Made by a program: the position numbers and the translations under genes. A stretch of DNA of 64,000 nt from Fistularia commersonii (lineage: Eukaryota > Chordata > Actinopteri > Syngnathiformes > Fistulariidae): contig JBBMNZ010000001.1 in assembly GCA_037954325.1 (NCBI GenBank), forward strand, positions 627,265 to 691,264, read 5' to 3'. Shown here piece after piece: positions 51,816 to 63,103 of this stretch. Every line of letters begins with the position of its first letter. Position 1 is the stretch's first letter. Below the pieces are notes generated by a model. The model saw only the letters and a program-made list of their open reading frames with translations, ran no database searches and was not told the DNA's origin.

Positions 51816-53904
51816 CCGTCTCATCTGGACCTCTGGGCAGGCGATGCCCGCTGTAGGAGATGTTTTCCTACCTGCCATGTTGGTCGGTTCCCCCTCCGCC
51901 GGTTCACCCGGCCGGTGCGGGACCGCTCATCCCGGCCTCCTTCACCAGGTCGGTTTCGCTCGGCGGCGGTGTGATCACCACGCCGTCTCCAGACGGCTGA
52001 AGCAGCACCTGGTGCAGAAGAACCAAAACTTAAAAATCCAAACTTACATCGAACATCTGCTGCATATATGAATGTGGTTTGACACCGCGGGGCCAGCGGA
52101 GGAGCGTTCCTACGTCCCGCGTTCTGATTGGTGCTTTCGGGGACAAAAGCGTGACTTCGACCCGTGATTGGTGCTTTCATTTGGAAAAACAAATTGTGTA
52201 TGCAGCACTTCCTGCCAAACAGGAAGCCGCCAACAAATCGGACGACAGCAGTGGCGTCGTGGAGTCGATCCCGGGACGTCTTTGTCGTCCAGAATGAGCC
52301 CAAATACAGGAGGTAGGAGAACCAGGAAGTGTCCGCCAGACGGGATTAAACCGAGTAATTACTGCGGCGCCCTAATTAGCCGTCTCGCGGCGCAGCTTGG
52401 CCGTTCGCTTAATGCCTCGTAACAAAAACGGCACCCACTTTCAAGCATCATCGAAAACGGCTTATCCGTCGTGACCCCTCCCCGACCCCCCCGCCCCTGA
52501 CGACAGAAAAAAAAAAGGAAAATCGCTTTCCGTTTTGCTGCCACGCCGGAGTAAAATAACCCCGACGCTTTTCTATTAAGCGCTAATCGTCGCGAGTGTG
52601 ACGAGCAGGAAGTCATCACATCCAGCGCAGCTCCTGCAGGAGTGGGCCGAGAGGAACAATATCTCACTCTGGCTGCCAGGCGGCGGCGGCGGCGGCGGCG
52701 GCGGCGGGGGCACGGACATCAGCGGGGATTATAATCCCGTCTCTGCCAGTTACGTGGTCTCTCCTCCTGTCTCGCCGCCGTCGTGATTGACAGGCAGCGG
52801 ATGGGTGCGGGCAGAGCAATGCTACGCTAGCTGGCGCGCTGACGGACAGTTATCATCTGTTATAAAGACACCTGGTTGGGGTTTGTAGCAGCAGCCATAT
52901 TGGAAGGACCAGGGGGTTCTGAAGCCGGGGCCACAACGCAAGATGGTAGCCTGATTTTACACAGGGTTCGTGGCTAGTTGGGGCCAGCGGGCGTGGCTAG
53001 TTGGGAACAGTTAGCATGGATAGTTAGGAACAGTTGCCGTGGCTACTTTGGGACAGTTTGCTGTTTGTTGTGGCATGTCTTGGATACAAGTTGTGGCTGT
53101 TTGGGAACAGTTGGTGTGGCTAGTTGAGGGTGACGACAGGAAGTAGAGGGAAAATGATAACAAAGATGGCGGACGGTGAAGGAGGGAGAAGCTAAAGTGG
53201 ACTACAATGATGGAGGACAGAGCGGATAGCTGTGCAGCAGCAGTGACGGCCATGTTTGTGGTCCATATTTGTTTACCTTACCGGTGATGCCTTCAGGTGT
53301 CTCAGGTTCGCACCTAAAGCGTGATGCCCATCAGGGGTTGGCGGTCTGAGTCTCCGTCTTTTGGTCCTCGTGGAGGAACCTGCTGGAACCAGGCATAAGA
53401 TGCAGGCTATTAATCCTTGCGCTCATAAAACATCCCAGACAACCAGGAGATACTCATGCCAACTAGGTAAAGGAAGGTAAAAGAACCGGAAGGTACTGGA
53501 GTCCACGAGACGGCTCGAGAACCGTCTGACTTCTGTCAAACCTCTGAAGCTTCTCATGCTAAACGCTAAATATCAGTGTCAAAGAAACAGTACCTTCTTC
53601 ACCGGCTGGCAGGAGGAGGAGGAGCGGGAGTCCTCAAACTGCTGACGGCAGGGGGGAGGGGCGAGGAGCCGATTGGTCGAGGACCTACGGGGAAAAACAA
53701 GATGGAAGCCAACATTGATCGACAGGTGACGCCTCCCGTTAAGCCCCGCCTCTCACCCAGCGGAGCAGCATGAGCGGCAAACGGACCAACCAATGAACGG
53801 ACTGGATTCTGTTGCTGTTTGCCCTCGAGGAGATGAAGCGTGAGGACAAACTGAGAGAACTCAAGCTGAGCGGCACCTTCAGGGGAGAAACCAAAACAGT
53901 CATT
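51816..53904. other. gene-free stretch
   Basis: Contains (CGG)n at 52679-52706 and, at 52960-53130, a GGCTAGTTGGGAACAGTT-type tandem repeat of about 30 bp (five imperfect units). A small S-element piece (AAGCCCCGCCTCTCACCCAG) lies near 53739. No exon recognised. Confidence 0.45.
52679..52706 (+). repeat. (CGG)9 repeat
   Basis: Nine pure GGC units. Confidence 0.95.
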
Positions 53905-53992
53905 ATGTTGGAAAGACCTTGTTCATTCACTCATTCACAACCCACAAGTCTTCGAGGTTCCCTCTGGACCAATCACAGGGCTGCATTTACAG

Positions 53993-54592
53993 CAGTGGTT
54001 CTTAACCTTGTCGGAGGTTCTGAACCCCACCTGTTTTACATGCGCATTCACCGAACCCTTCTTTATTGGATGGAGGATCGGTTCGTCGATGGGTACAAAG
54101 AACAGGCAGAGGAGCCTTTTCATGGAATCTGGCTCCCTTCACCTTGAATCCAGCAAGCGCTACGTTCTTGTAGTTCCCATCTCCATGCAGCTGAAGGAAG
54201 CCTTCCCTTCGTTTTGCCGGTGCTGGACTAGAATTGCCTATCTTGTCTTTCCAAATCATGCAGTCAGGACATCGATTCCAATCACGTTCCGTCATACACG
54301 TGAATCCGTATTGTACGTGTTCTTCCGACCGCTTTCTTTTTTTGCCCGACATAATTAGTATGAAGGGATTCAAATATTAAGAAAGAAATCACATGACGTA
54401 CCATCACGACAGTCACAAGTTACTACAACTGAGCGCGCCAAAATCCCCGCGGCACGGATAGGCCGAGCTATGTAGCGTGATCACCTGCGGCCGGTGATGT
54501 CATCACCAATGTGTGTCTTGACCTCCGCCGAACCCCTGAGACCGACCCGCCGAACCCCTGGGGTTCCATCGAACCCAGGTTAAGAACCACTG
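53993..54592 (-). mobile_element. 600-bp non-autonomous hAT-type transposon
   Basis: Perfect 16-bp terminal inverted repeats (CAGTGGTTCTTAACCT at the left and its complement at the right). The flanks ATTTACAG and ATCTAGAG differ at two of eight bases, as an aged 8-bp target duplication would, and ATCTAGAG fits the hAT preference for TCTAGA-like targets. Just inside both ends are GAACCCC-rich sub-terminal repeats. It keeps a piece of transposase but cannot be autonomous. Confidence 0.85.
54002..54352 (-). pseudogene. hAT transposase N-terminal remnant (BED-finger region)
   Basis: From ATG 54352 the minus strand reads MSGKKRKRSEEHVQYGFTC, then RCPDCMIWKDKIGNSS, AKRREGFLQLHGDGNYKNVA and FHEKAPLPV, the start typical of the hAT family with an N-terminal BED zinc finger that gave rise to host ZBED-type genes. 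The finger's Cys pair (CPDC) and last His (LQLH) are present, but the first His, expected four residues before it, is Gly. The frame ends after about 116 codons; the catalytic domain is absent. Dead as an enzyme; host use is unlikely. Confidence 0.75.
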
Positions 54593-54780
54593 ATCTAGAG
54601 ACATCCACGCATTCACACGTCCGGACAACGTAGGATCTCGGGGAACCTCCTGCATGTGTTTGGGCTCCGGGAGGAACCCCGAACCTGGGGGGGACCCTCC
54701 AGAACCCGGAGAGAACACGGAGACTCCTCACAGAAAGGCCCTCTGCGGGAATTCAACCGGCAACCTTCTTGGCGTGCGGC

Positions 54781-56784
54781 GCGGGCGCCAAACGCCGCGA
54801 GCTCTGGAAATACTTGATAAGTCTTGAATAGATGTTGTGGAATTGGCGCCCACATGCTAACACCCGGGGACCCATTTCCACAAACTGTCGTCGGAAGATT
54901 GCTGCATTTTTCAAGGAAAAAAAAAAACCCCGCCACCATAATGCAACTGTTTCCAGGCAACAAGGAGAATCCAAGAGGCACAATTTAACAATTTCCCCCC
55001 GAAAGATGTGAGGGTTGCGACATCAGAAGTGACCCACGTCTCCGGAGAGAAAGACTGAAGCCCGTTGATTAATTTCTCAGAGAGAGAGCCTATTTACGGC
55101 TTTTTGTTTAATTTCCCGCCGTCTGACGAGTTTACCTAGAGCGGGGAAACAGCGAGGGCTGTAATTATCCGAAATTAATCACCCGAGAAATTTTTTCTCG
55201 AATTCTTCCAACGCCGGGAAAATAATTTTTTGGAGGGTCTCCGTGTGAAGATAATGAAGGTTCCCGTAATTATGATGGAGTTACGATGGAGTTTTCCACG
55301 AGTCTTGCGGCCGGACGTGACTGTCGCGACGCTGGATGTGCGGACGTCGTCATGGCAACGCCACGAAAAGATGGCGATCTCCCAAAGAAGACCTGATCCG
55401 GAGCACGAGGAGATAGCGTGGAAAAGGCTGAATGTCAGTATCACAGGAAGCTCATAGGATGTTAAGATAAGGTGGCAGAACGGACGCCAACGCAGGTGAA
55501 AAGGGTCGATGCTGGAATCTCATTGGACGAGAGGTGACAGGTGATCCTGGGCGGCGGGGAAACCCCCAGGAGAAAGCGGCCGACCACTTTGTTCATTTTT
55601 CTAAACTGCCATCAGTCAGCCTGTAGTTGTGAGTGTGTGGTTGTTAGTCGTTGTTAGCATTAGCATTAGCATTAGCATAAGGCACTGGACTAAGACAGAA
55701 AGGTTTCTGTGTCTGTAAAGTGGGGGAGCAGGTCCATCTTCGAGGTCTAGCTAGCTGATTCCACTAAAGCGCCGTCGCACTAATCCTGTGCAAAGTGAAA
55801 TAAATAATAGAGTGTATGGGAAGGCTGGGCTGCCACCCCGTGACCCGCCACGGTAGGAGAATAATCGAGGGATGGCTAATGCTAAAGGGTCACGAATTTG
55901 CATTTGGTGGACGACAATAAGGTCGATTCTACTACTCGCTCTCAGGGATAGTTTCCGCAAAGAGGAAAATAAAGACAAGCTTTTAACTTGTTGCTCTCAT
56001 GAACTGCTAGAATATGTTGGTAGCCGTTAGCCTTTGCTCTGAGTTAGCACGCATCAAAAACTCATGTTTAGCATGAATTTAAAAGATCACTGGCTTGGCA
56101 TGCATTGAAAAGCCTGCTGGGTTAGCATGAGTTTGAACTTTAAACCCCCGCCACTCCAGTCTCGACCCGTTGGCCTTCCCGTCCTCGACGGTCGAGACGG
56201 AAATCCATCCTTCGGCAGTTCATGTTAGATATGAAAGTAATTCTATCTTAGCAATCTTAGCTTAGCGCCAGTGGAGAAGAACGCGGCGTTCCGTAATCCA
56301 CGGCGGCCACTGCCTGGATGCAACGCCTCCATTAATGGAGGCTTTCAGGACGTGAAGGTGGCGTCCTCACCTGCTGTGAGCTCAAACACTTGGATTATTA
56401 ATGCGTCCGTACGATGAAGGGAGGTTTCACGTGACGCTCGCGGACGAGGAAAAACAGCGGCGGTCGACAGGTGGCGAAGGAGCCTCCGGGGAGAGTTCAC
56501 GCCCACAAAAACCCCGACCGCTTTTTGGAAAAGCGGCCTCTCGGGGAACGAGGACGGCGCTCTCGGCGTGCAGAAAGCGCCTTTCAGAGAGCGAGTGGTT
56601 TCAAAGCCGCTGAGTCATTGTTTGGAGTAAAACCATGACGCGGCAGGAAGCCATCCACCCAGCTGCTCCCTGGTGTGAGGAGGCACTCGGGAAGGAGTTC
56701 TGGCCATTTCTCTGCGGCTCACACTTCAAAATCTCACAATATTCAATGAAAAACACATCAGCAGACAAGGACAACTTGTGTTCC
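54781..56784. other. gene-free stretch
   Basis: Unique-looking DNA with (TTAGCA)4 at 55654-55678 and a short S-like piece (TCATTGGACGAGAGGTGACAGG) near 55520. No exon recognised. Confidence 0.4.
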
Positions 56785-56855
56785 ATTCATTCATTCATTC
56801 ATTCATTCATTCATCCATCCATTCTCTACACCACCTTTCCTGCACTCAGGATGGG
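56785..56855 (-). mobile_element. S element 3' end with (CATT)n tail
   Basis: (ATTC)7 then ATCCATCCATTCTCTACACCACCTTTCCTGCACTCAGG, i.e. the tail and last bases of a reverse copy. Confidence 0.55.
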
Positions 56856-56990
56856 CGGGAAGGAGTTCGAAGTCACCTTCATTTTAATTTATTGATCTAT
56901 TTATCTATTTCCATGTTTATATTGCGTTTCCGTCAAAGTGAATGATCTCCAATCGACAAACGGCAAGTTAAGAAACACTCAGGCCGCTGA

Positions 56991-57049
56991 GATGAAGATG
57001 AAGATGAAGATGAAGATGAAGATGAAGATGAAGATGAAGATGAAGATGA
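56991..57049 (+). repeat. (GATGAA)n hexanucleotide repeat
   Basis: About ten units, running directly into the LINE-like 3' end at 57050. Confidence 0.95.
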
Positions 57050-57095
57050 GATAGCTTTATCGATCCCCGTCAGGGAACTTTGTCATTAAGTGAGG
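57050..57095 (-). mobile_element. LINE 3' terminus next to microsatellite tail
   Basis: On the minus strand: AAAGTTCCCTGACGGGGATCGATAAAGCTATC followed by (TTCATC)n. Same organisation as 61258. Confidence 0.6.
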
Positions 57096-57770
57096 GGAAG
57101 TCAGAGGTCAGAGGTCAGAGGCCACGGACGGCGTTACCTTGTAACGACCCGGTTGTCATCCGAGGGCTCGGCGGCGTCGCAGCGTTTCCACTCGGTCCGT
57201 TGCCGTGACAACGTGAACAAAGGCTCGGCCGAAAGGTCCGGCGGTTTAATCCTCCTGATTACGACGGCTCTTTGTCGGCTGCTTTGGATGAAGTGTTTTG
57301 AACTCGCCGCGTGTTTGGCGTGAAGAAAATAGGTTTCCTTTTCCTGAAGGAAGATGTCCGTTCTGTCTCACCTGAAGCCGAGCGCCAATCAGGGTTGCCA
57401 TGGAGACGCAGGGCCGGTGCCAGGTGGTCCGGCGTCCTGGGATCAGGAAACGTTCCTTCGCCCCTCCTTCCTCCCGGCGCCCCGGTTTCTTTCCCGGAGC
57501 GGCGCCGACACATCGATTGTCGAGCGTTCAAACCTGAGCGTCGGGGCTCGACACGTCCTCTCACGCATCCCGGTTCCCATGGCAACCCCTACGGGATGAC
57601 CTGCAGGTGTTTCCATCACCACGGCGATGTGCCCCCCCCCCCCTCTGTTTTTAGAAGAAAAGGGGACCATCTGGATCTGGTCTCCAACGGCTGTTAGCAA
57701 AATAGGAAAAACACCCTCAAGAACGAAGGCTCTTCTCCACGGCCACGCCGTACATCATCCTGCCGTCTGC
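57096..57770. other. gene-free stretch
   Basis: GTCAGAG triple repeat at 57100-57120, C run near 57632. No exon recognised. Confidence 0.4.
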
Positions 57771-57808
57771 TCTTCTTCTTCTTCTTCTTCTTCTTCTTCT
57801 TCTTCTTC
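57771..57808 (+). repeat. (CTT)n trinucleotide repeat
   Basis: About 12 units. Confidence 0.95.
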
Positions 57809-58204
57809 CCGCCTCATTTCGATTTCCACATGCATATTTTTTCTTCCTGCTGTTGAAGCAGAAAAACAGTTTTGTAGCAATATTAGTTTTCCGCCTCCGA
57901 AGGAAGGAATCGCTGTTGTCGGTGGCGTTTGTCACCGCCGCGCCGCGAGACGGATGGGACGGCGGATCTGGAACGGGGCCTCCCATTACTCCCGGGCCAA
58001 GAACAACATGGAGTTAATGTGACGTGACCGCGAGACTTCGGTTCGTGTCGTCGGGCGCCGGCAATCAAGCCGCCGCACCTCGAGCGCGCAGCCCTTCGGA
58101 CAATTAATCACAGGGAACGGCGGCGCGATGCGTTCAGAGGCAGGCTGAGATGTTCTCCTTCATCTCTGCACCTGGATGGACCTTCACACGTCCTCGTTGC
58201 CCCT

Positions 58205-58430
58205 TAGACTTCCCCCGAGGGCCGGAGAGCCCGGGGTCACCCTGGATCCATCCAGGCATTCACACGTCTGGACAATGCGGGGTCTCCACTCAACCTCCTG
58301 CACGCGTTTGGACCGTGAGAGGAACCCGGAGAACCCTAAAGAACCCCACGCAGAACATGGAGACTCCACACAGGAAGTCCTCCTATGGGAATCCAACCTG
58401 GGACCTTCAGGCTGTGAGGGGGCGGGGCTA
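58205..58430 (-). mobile_element. S element, nearly full minus copy
   Basis: CCATCCAGGCATTCACACG, CTCCTGCACGCGTTTGGACC, GAGGAACCCGGAGAACCC, ACATGGAGACTCCACACAGG and AATCCAACCTGGGACCTTC, CTGTGAGGGGGC in expected order. Confidence 0.75.
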
Positions 58431-58939
58431 ACCTCTGCAACACTGTCAGCATGTGGAAAAGACTTGGTAGCATCTCTGAGAGTCAAACCAAGAAAAGCAC
58501 AGCGAGATCACGACTAATGCTGGAGAAGGTCCGAGATCGATGGCGGCGACGGAGAAACGTATCCAGGCACGTTTCTTCTTCTCTGCAGGTTAGTGGCAGA
58601 ACATTGTCAGCCGTAATGAGCCACCAGTACGTGCTACATATCAGCAATTAAGCGCTAATGTGCTTATTCCACAGTCATCGGCAGATAAGAGCGCGGCGCA
58701 GCGACCAAAGCAGGAGGCGTCCTCCTCGCCGCGTCCTGGGATCAGTAGCTTTACAACTCGACATCCTTTGTTGGACCTCCTCCACCTCCTCTTCCACCCC
58801 CTCTGCGCTGCGAGGGCCAATCAGACGCTGTTTGTCGGTACCAAGTTCACCGGGTTTCACCCGGTGGAATGTCAATACGCCGGAATTGCGCGACAAGTAC
58901 GATTAGCAAACATCACCTTACCCTCACCCCGAACCACAT

Positions 58940-59420
58940 CCAACAAGGAGAAAATGGAGGCAGGGGAGGCAGGAGAGGCCGTGCCTCACTCGCCAAGCTT
59001 GGAAAGAAAAAAAATGTCAAATGAATGAAACAAGGAAATTGTTCTATTTATCAGTGATTGCACCATAAAGATATTTTTCATTGAACTTCAACAGTTTTAG
59101 ATTGTTCTTTATTCCAAATGGCTGGATTTTCACATTTACTGTTCAAATACTGAGAAGAGACGTGCGGTGAGGCAGCGGACTGTCGAGCCTCAGCGAACTA
59201 CATTTCCAATATGTCAACACTAAATGTGCGCTGCTGGTTTCTTCAGTTTCAGAAAAAGACTGGGTTGAGCCACTAAGTGAGGCACGCAGTTCTCCTGCCT
59301 CAAGCTAGGGGGCGCTGCTGATTCCAGGGATTCTTCTTGCGACAGAAGACGGTGCCTCGCCGGCCATGACCCTCACCGCTCCGCACCGAAATGTCAATAT
59401 GGTCGCCAATCCCATCGATG
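58940..59420. mobile_element. possible DNA-transposon remnant
   Basis: GAGGCAGGAGAGGCCGTGCCTCACTC near 58969, AGACGTGCGGTGAGGCAGCG near 59158 and GTGAGGCACGCAG near 59278 repeat a GTGAGGCA/TGCCTCAC word in both orientations across AT-rich DNA. The ends are not defined and the family is not identified. Confidence 0.3.
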
Positions 59421-60444
59421 TATAAATAAACCCCAGAAAGGAGGAGGAGCAAAGCGTTTGCTCCCCTCAACGCCATGACAGAATCACATATGGTCAATTT
59501 GGGGGACGGGTTGGTATTTGGGACTGAAGAACTGAAGACTTCCCCGCACTTAGGCTTTCATTGAGTGACAAGGACTCCTGCTGAGAAGACCACCTGAAGA
59601 TACGAAGCGTAAAGTGAGCCTGGTCCACGCTAACCCCCCCCGCTCCCCGTAGCTCAATCAATTGAGTGGTAGCCTTCAAAGAGGCCTGGAAATAGACCGA
59701 GGTTTGTGTGGCGCAACAGATGAGAGTGCACTTAGCAACGGTGGAAGATGGACCGGCAGTTCCATCCTCATCTCTGGAAATGTGCACCAAGAGTAGTGTT
59801 GTTACATTCGGTAACATTTGGTAAGCGTGGCTTTTAAAGTCCCCCCCCATTTTCTCCCCCAGGCCTGAGCTTTGTTCCCGCCGCACTCAACGCTCAGGGA
59901 AAATCAGGCCGTTAATGCTCAGCGCCTGTTTGACTGGGGCGGCGCGGAGGCAGGAAATAAGTCAACGCTCTCAGGACGTCTTCCTGAGCAGGTGAAGGCC
60001 CATCCGATGTGGACTCGCAGCAGAAAGGCTGCAATTAGCCGTCCGTGATCGCTAAGCGGCTCGGCGTCCTGTTCTTATAGGTTCCGGGAAGGCTAATGGT
60101 AGCCTAGAGTTCAGCAGATGATCCCTTCATGGATTCTATGTTCGGTCCATCTCGCTAACAATGACGTGCTTGAGCTCGGTTTTTGGGATCCGCATCGCGA
60201 AGACAGACCTTCCTCCCGACCTTCTCGCCCTCCTCACCCGGCCCGGGGGTACGTGCACGTATCGAGGTGCGAGGCCGACGAGGGCACGGAAAGCGACACT
60301 CCGAAGTTAGCTTCCGACCGGCTCGTTCGTGTACTTTTCAAAGTATCTTCGGCAGCAGCCGGGGGATTTATCCCCCCGACGGCCGAAACACCGCCGGCAC
60401 GTCAGAGATTCACCCGGTGACGGATGGAAAAAGGTGGACCCGAG
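59421..60444. other. gene-free stretch
   Basis: No exon or repeat recognised. Confidence 0.4.
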
Positions 60445-60473
60445 GATGCCGACCCGGCCCTCGGGTCGGCATC
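60445..60473. repeat. 12-bp stem, 5-nt loop inverted repeat
   Basis: GATGCCGACCCG, loop GCCCT, CGGGTCGGCATC; perfect and GC-rich. Confidence 0.92.
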
Positions 60474-61257
60474 GGGCGGCGGACCAGTTGAAGGGCGCGG
60501 CTTTAAATTGATCCCCTTGTCTTTGCGCGGCGCGGCGACGGGTTCGGAATATCGGTTTGCGCATTAGCGACTTTTGGACTTTCAGAAAAAACAGACTTTT
60601 CTATGAATGCTGAGTAGCATTAGTGTCAGAGTACAAAGTAACAGCTTGGCATTCTGTAGGTTCACCGATGGCTGTCTCAGAGATTAAAGTAAACCTTAAT
60701 ACCAAACAGGTAAAACCCCGGCACCATGAAATAGGATTGGAGCAGATAAAAAACTGCACGCGTGACAGTCGCTTCCCGGAGCGGAGGTGCACGTTTGTGA
60801 AGCGCCGCAGACGAACGCATCGCTGCCACCGTCGTTTTCAATCAAACCGCTCGCGGACGCGTTCGGCCTCGGGCGTTTCCGATGAAAGATTCATGCGTCG
60901 ACGTAAAGCCCGTCGTTACCGCCGCAACGCTTCCCCGCCGCTGCCGAGTAACTGAAGGCACTTTACGCTTTGAGAATGGCTCCCGCCGAGGACAATGTTG
61001 CGGTTGAATAGCAAAGAGAAGCAGCGGAGGAGGTGCGAGGCGGCGGCGAATCACGACCAAGATCTTACAAAAGGGTGATTGGACGGGGGAGGGGGACACG
61101 GATGTGAGGGGAGGCTGGAAGTGAAAACGGGGTGATGGAACGAGCAAAAAGAGAGGCGTCATGGAGGATTCATTCGGTGGAGGGTGTTGCTCTCGGAGGG
61201 TCGCGGCCTCCAGGGACGTCCGACCGTTCGCCCTCTGGAAATGTCGGGTCCGCGGGA
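60474..61257. other. gene-free stretch
   Basis: No exon or repeat recognised. Confidence 0.4.
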
Positions 61258-61530
61258 ACATAAGATAAGATAAGAGATAAGAACAACTTTATTAATCCCG
61301 AAGGAAATTGCTGTGCCAGAGTTACAGAAAATATAACAGTAATAAATAATAAAAAGAAAAAGGCAGAATTAGAAATGAAAATAAACTATAAACTATAAAG
61401 TGTCTCAGTGAAACTATAAAGTGTCTTAGTAACAAGTGAGGCAAGGAGTGCACAAAAGTATGATAAAAGGAAAAATTGTAGTGTAGCTGTTATGAAATGA
61501 AATATTGCACAGTTCTGAATATTGCACAGT
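61258..61530 (-). mobile_element. LINE 3' end with (TTATC)n tail
   Basis: Left edge is an (AGATA)n-type tail (61261-61280), followed by AACTTTATTAATCCCGAAGGAAATTGCTGTG and an A-rich 3' UTR containing tandem TATAAAGTGTCT(C/T)AGT units (61390-61432) and two GAAATATTGCACAGT-like units. Confidence 0.6.
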
Positions 61531-61549
61531 GACAGTGAAGAGAGACCTT

Positions 61550-61640
61550 CCTCCGTCCTGCTCGGATTTGGACCGCAAGACGAACCCGGAGAACCGGGAG
61601 GAACATGGAGTCTCCACACAGAAAGGCGTCTTCTTGCTGT
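61550..61640 (-). mobile_element. S element fragment, minus
   Basis: GATTTGGACCGCAAGACGAACCCGGAGAAC and ACATGGAGTCTCCACACAGAAAGGC, directly after the LINE piece. Confidence 0.65.
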
Positions 61641-62443
61641 GAGCAGAAGCGCTAAGCTAAGCTAATCACTGTACCGCGAGGCGGCGGGGCGTACAGGAGC
61701 AGGTAAAATGCCAAAGTAATAGGATTTAAAATAGACAGTGACGCATGGAGAGGAAATGACTAAGGGGTGTAAAAGTAAATTAGGACCTAATGAGCAGAAG
61801 GAAAGGGGCTGAAATGGATAAATGAGCAGAAAAATAAACACATGAACCGAATTCGGCCGAAAGCCTCGGCTCTCGGGTGTCTGTTCCGGGAGGCGCACGG
61901 GTTGGAAGAAATTGCGAGAGGTAGAAACGCGACGGCAGTATTGTAAGGAGACAAAAAAAAAAAGAAATAATAACTTAAGGGACCTGACATTTACAAGCAC
62001 GACCCTGAGAATAATTATGTTTTATAATTGTTTTATAATCCGGGTCATGGCGTTCTACCTCCAAAACCCCACTGCCAGGCCTGGCTGAGCTTCAGAGGAG
62101 CAGATTGCGAATTCTCCGAGCAGCACGGGGAATGTTGAGAGTGTCGGATTTATTTATGCTTCACATAATCACTTGGACCCTGAATGAAGGCGTAACCCCA
62201 CACGAGGCCTGCTTATCTTGTTTATTTTTCTATTTTTTCCCCCCAGAAAATCCAGAATTCAAAATGACGAAGATGATGATGGAAAGCACAGCAACAAACT
62301 CACATCAGCAGTGACACAAACTAGAAGAAGACGGAGATGAATCATCGTCGACTTTGACGTAAATAGATAATAGATCGGCGTCATCGGCGTATAGATTTAC
62401 GTCGCAGCAGAAAGTTGCTTTGTCTCTAGCTTTGGGACGACAA
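61641..62443. other. gene-free stretch
   Basis: AT-rich, no exon recognised. Confidence 0.4.
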
Positions 62444-62474
62444 GCTAACGTGCTAACGTGCTAACGTGCTAACG
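62444..62474 (+). repeat. (GCTAACGT)4 tandem repeat
   Basis: Four 8-bp units, the last one short by a base. Confidence 0.94.
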
Positions 62475-62845
62475 CCCCACCAGCAGGCGTCTTAAACCAG
62501 GTAACAAATTGGATGAAATGCTAGTAAAGACCTACATTTGATGTGAAATTCGATTCAGGAAATGAACCTCTGGTTCACTGTCTGTCAAAACAGGAAACTG
62601 GAAGCTTCCTTTTCTCCTCTGGCTAATATCCAACAGCTTCTCGCGTGAGGAAGAAGAAACGCCCTTTGAGTTGATCTTGAAACCTGAACTTGTCCGCCGT
62701 GCTTCTGATGTCCCGAGTTCTCCGATGAGGAAATGGAAATGTCGGAACGCGTTTGATCTGTGCTTTTTCTATTTATTTGTGCAAAGCTAATTCTCGTCGA
62801 CGCATCACTTTATTCCCACAGCAGATGTGCAGGATGCTATGGCTA

Positions 62846-62846
<1 letters not shown>

Positions 62847-62906
<60 letters not shown>
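62847..62906 (+). repeat. (CA)n microsatellite
   Basis: About 30 pure units; complementary to the TG tract at 63034. Confidence 0.97.
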
Positions 62907-62909
<3 letters not shown>

Positions 62910-63033
62910 GATTTTCTGCAAGTTTCTTTGACTCCATGGCGAGAAGGGAAATATGGCGTTACCTTGAAAAACAAACCAACCACTTTTCGCGGAGGCAACA
63001 CCCGGACCCGATCTGGGTAAAGAAGCCCCATCG

Positions 63034-63051
63034 GTGTGTGTGTGTGTGTGC

Positions 63052-63099
<48 letters not shown>

Positions 63100-63103
63100 G
63101 TGT
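63034..63103 (+). repeat. (GT)n microsatellite
   Basis: About 34 units with two CG interruptions. Confidence 0.97.

Larger units (their letters stand above)
53905..54780 (-). mobile_element. S element interrupted by a hAT insertion
   Basis: The reverse S copy is split: 53905-53992 (…GGACCAATCACAGGGCTGC) and 54593-54780 (AGAGACATCCACGCATTCAC, GAACCTCCTGCATGTGTTTG, AACCCGGAGAGAACACGG, CTCACAGAAAGGCCC). An uninterrupted copy at 6930-6990 shows these halves are normally adjacent. Confidence 0.75.

Noticed and set aside
53160..53190. AAGATGGCGGACGG, a possible cdc73-like MAD start
   Set aside because: Reads MADGEGGRS then stop, with no donor before the stop; CDC73 continues VLSVL.
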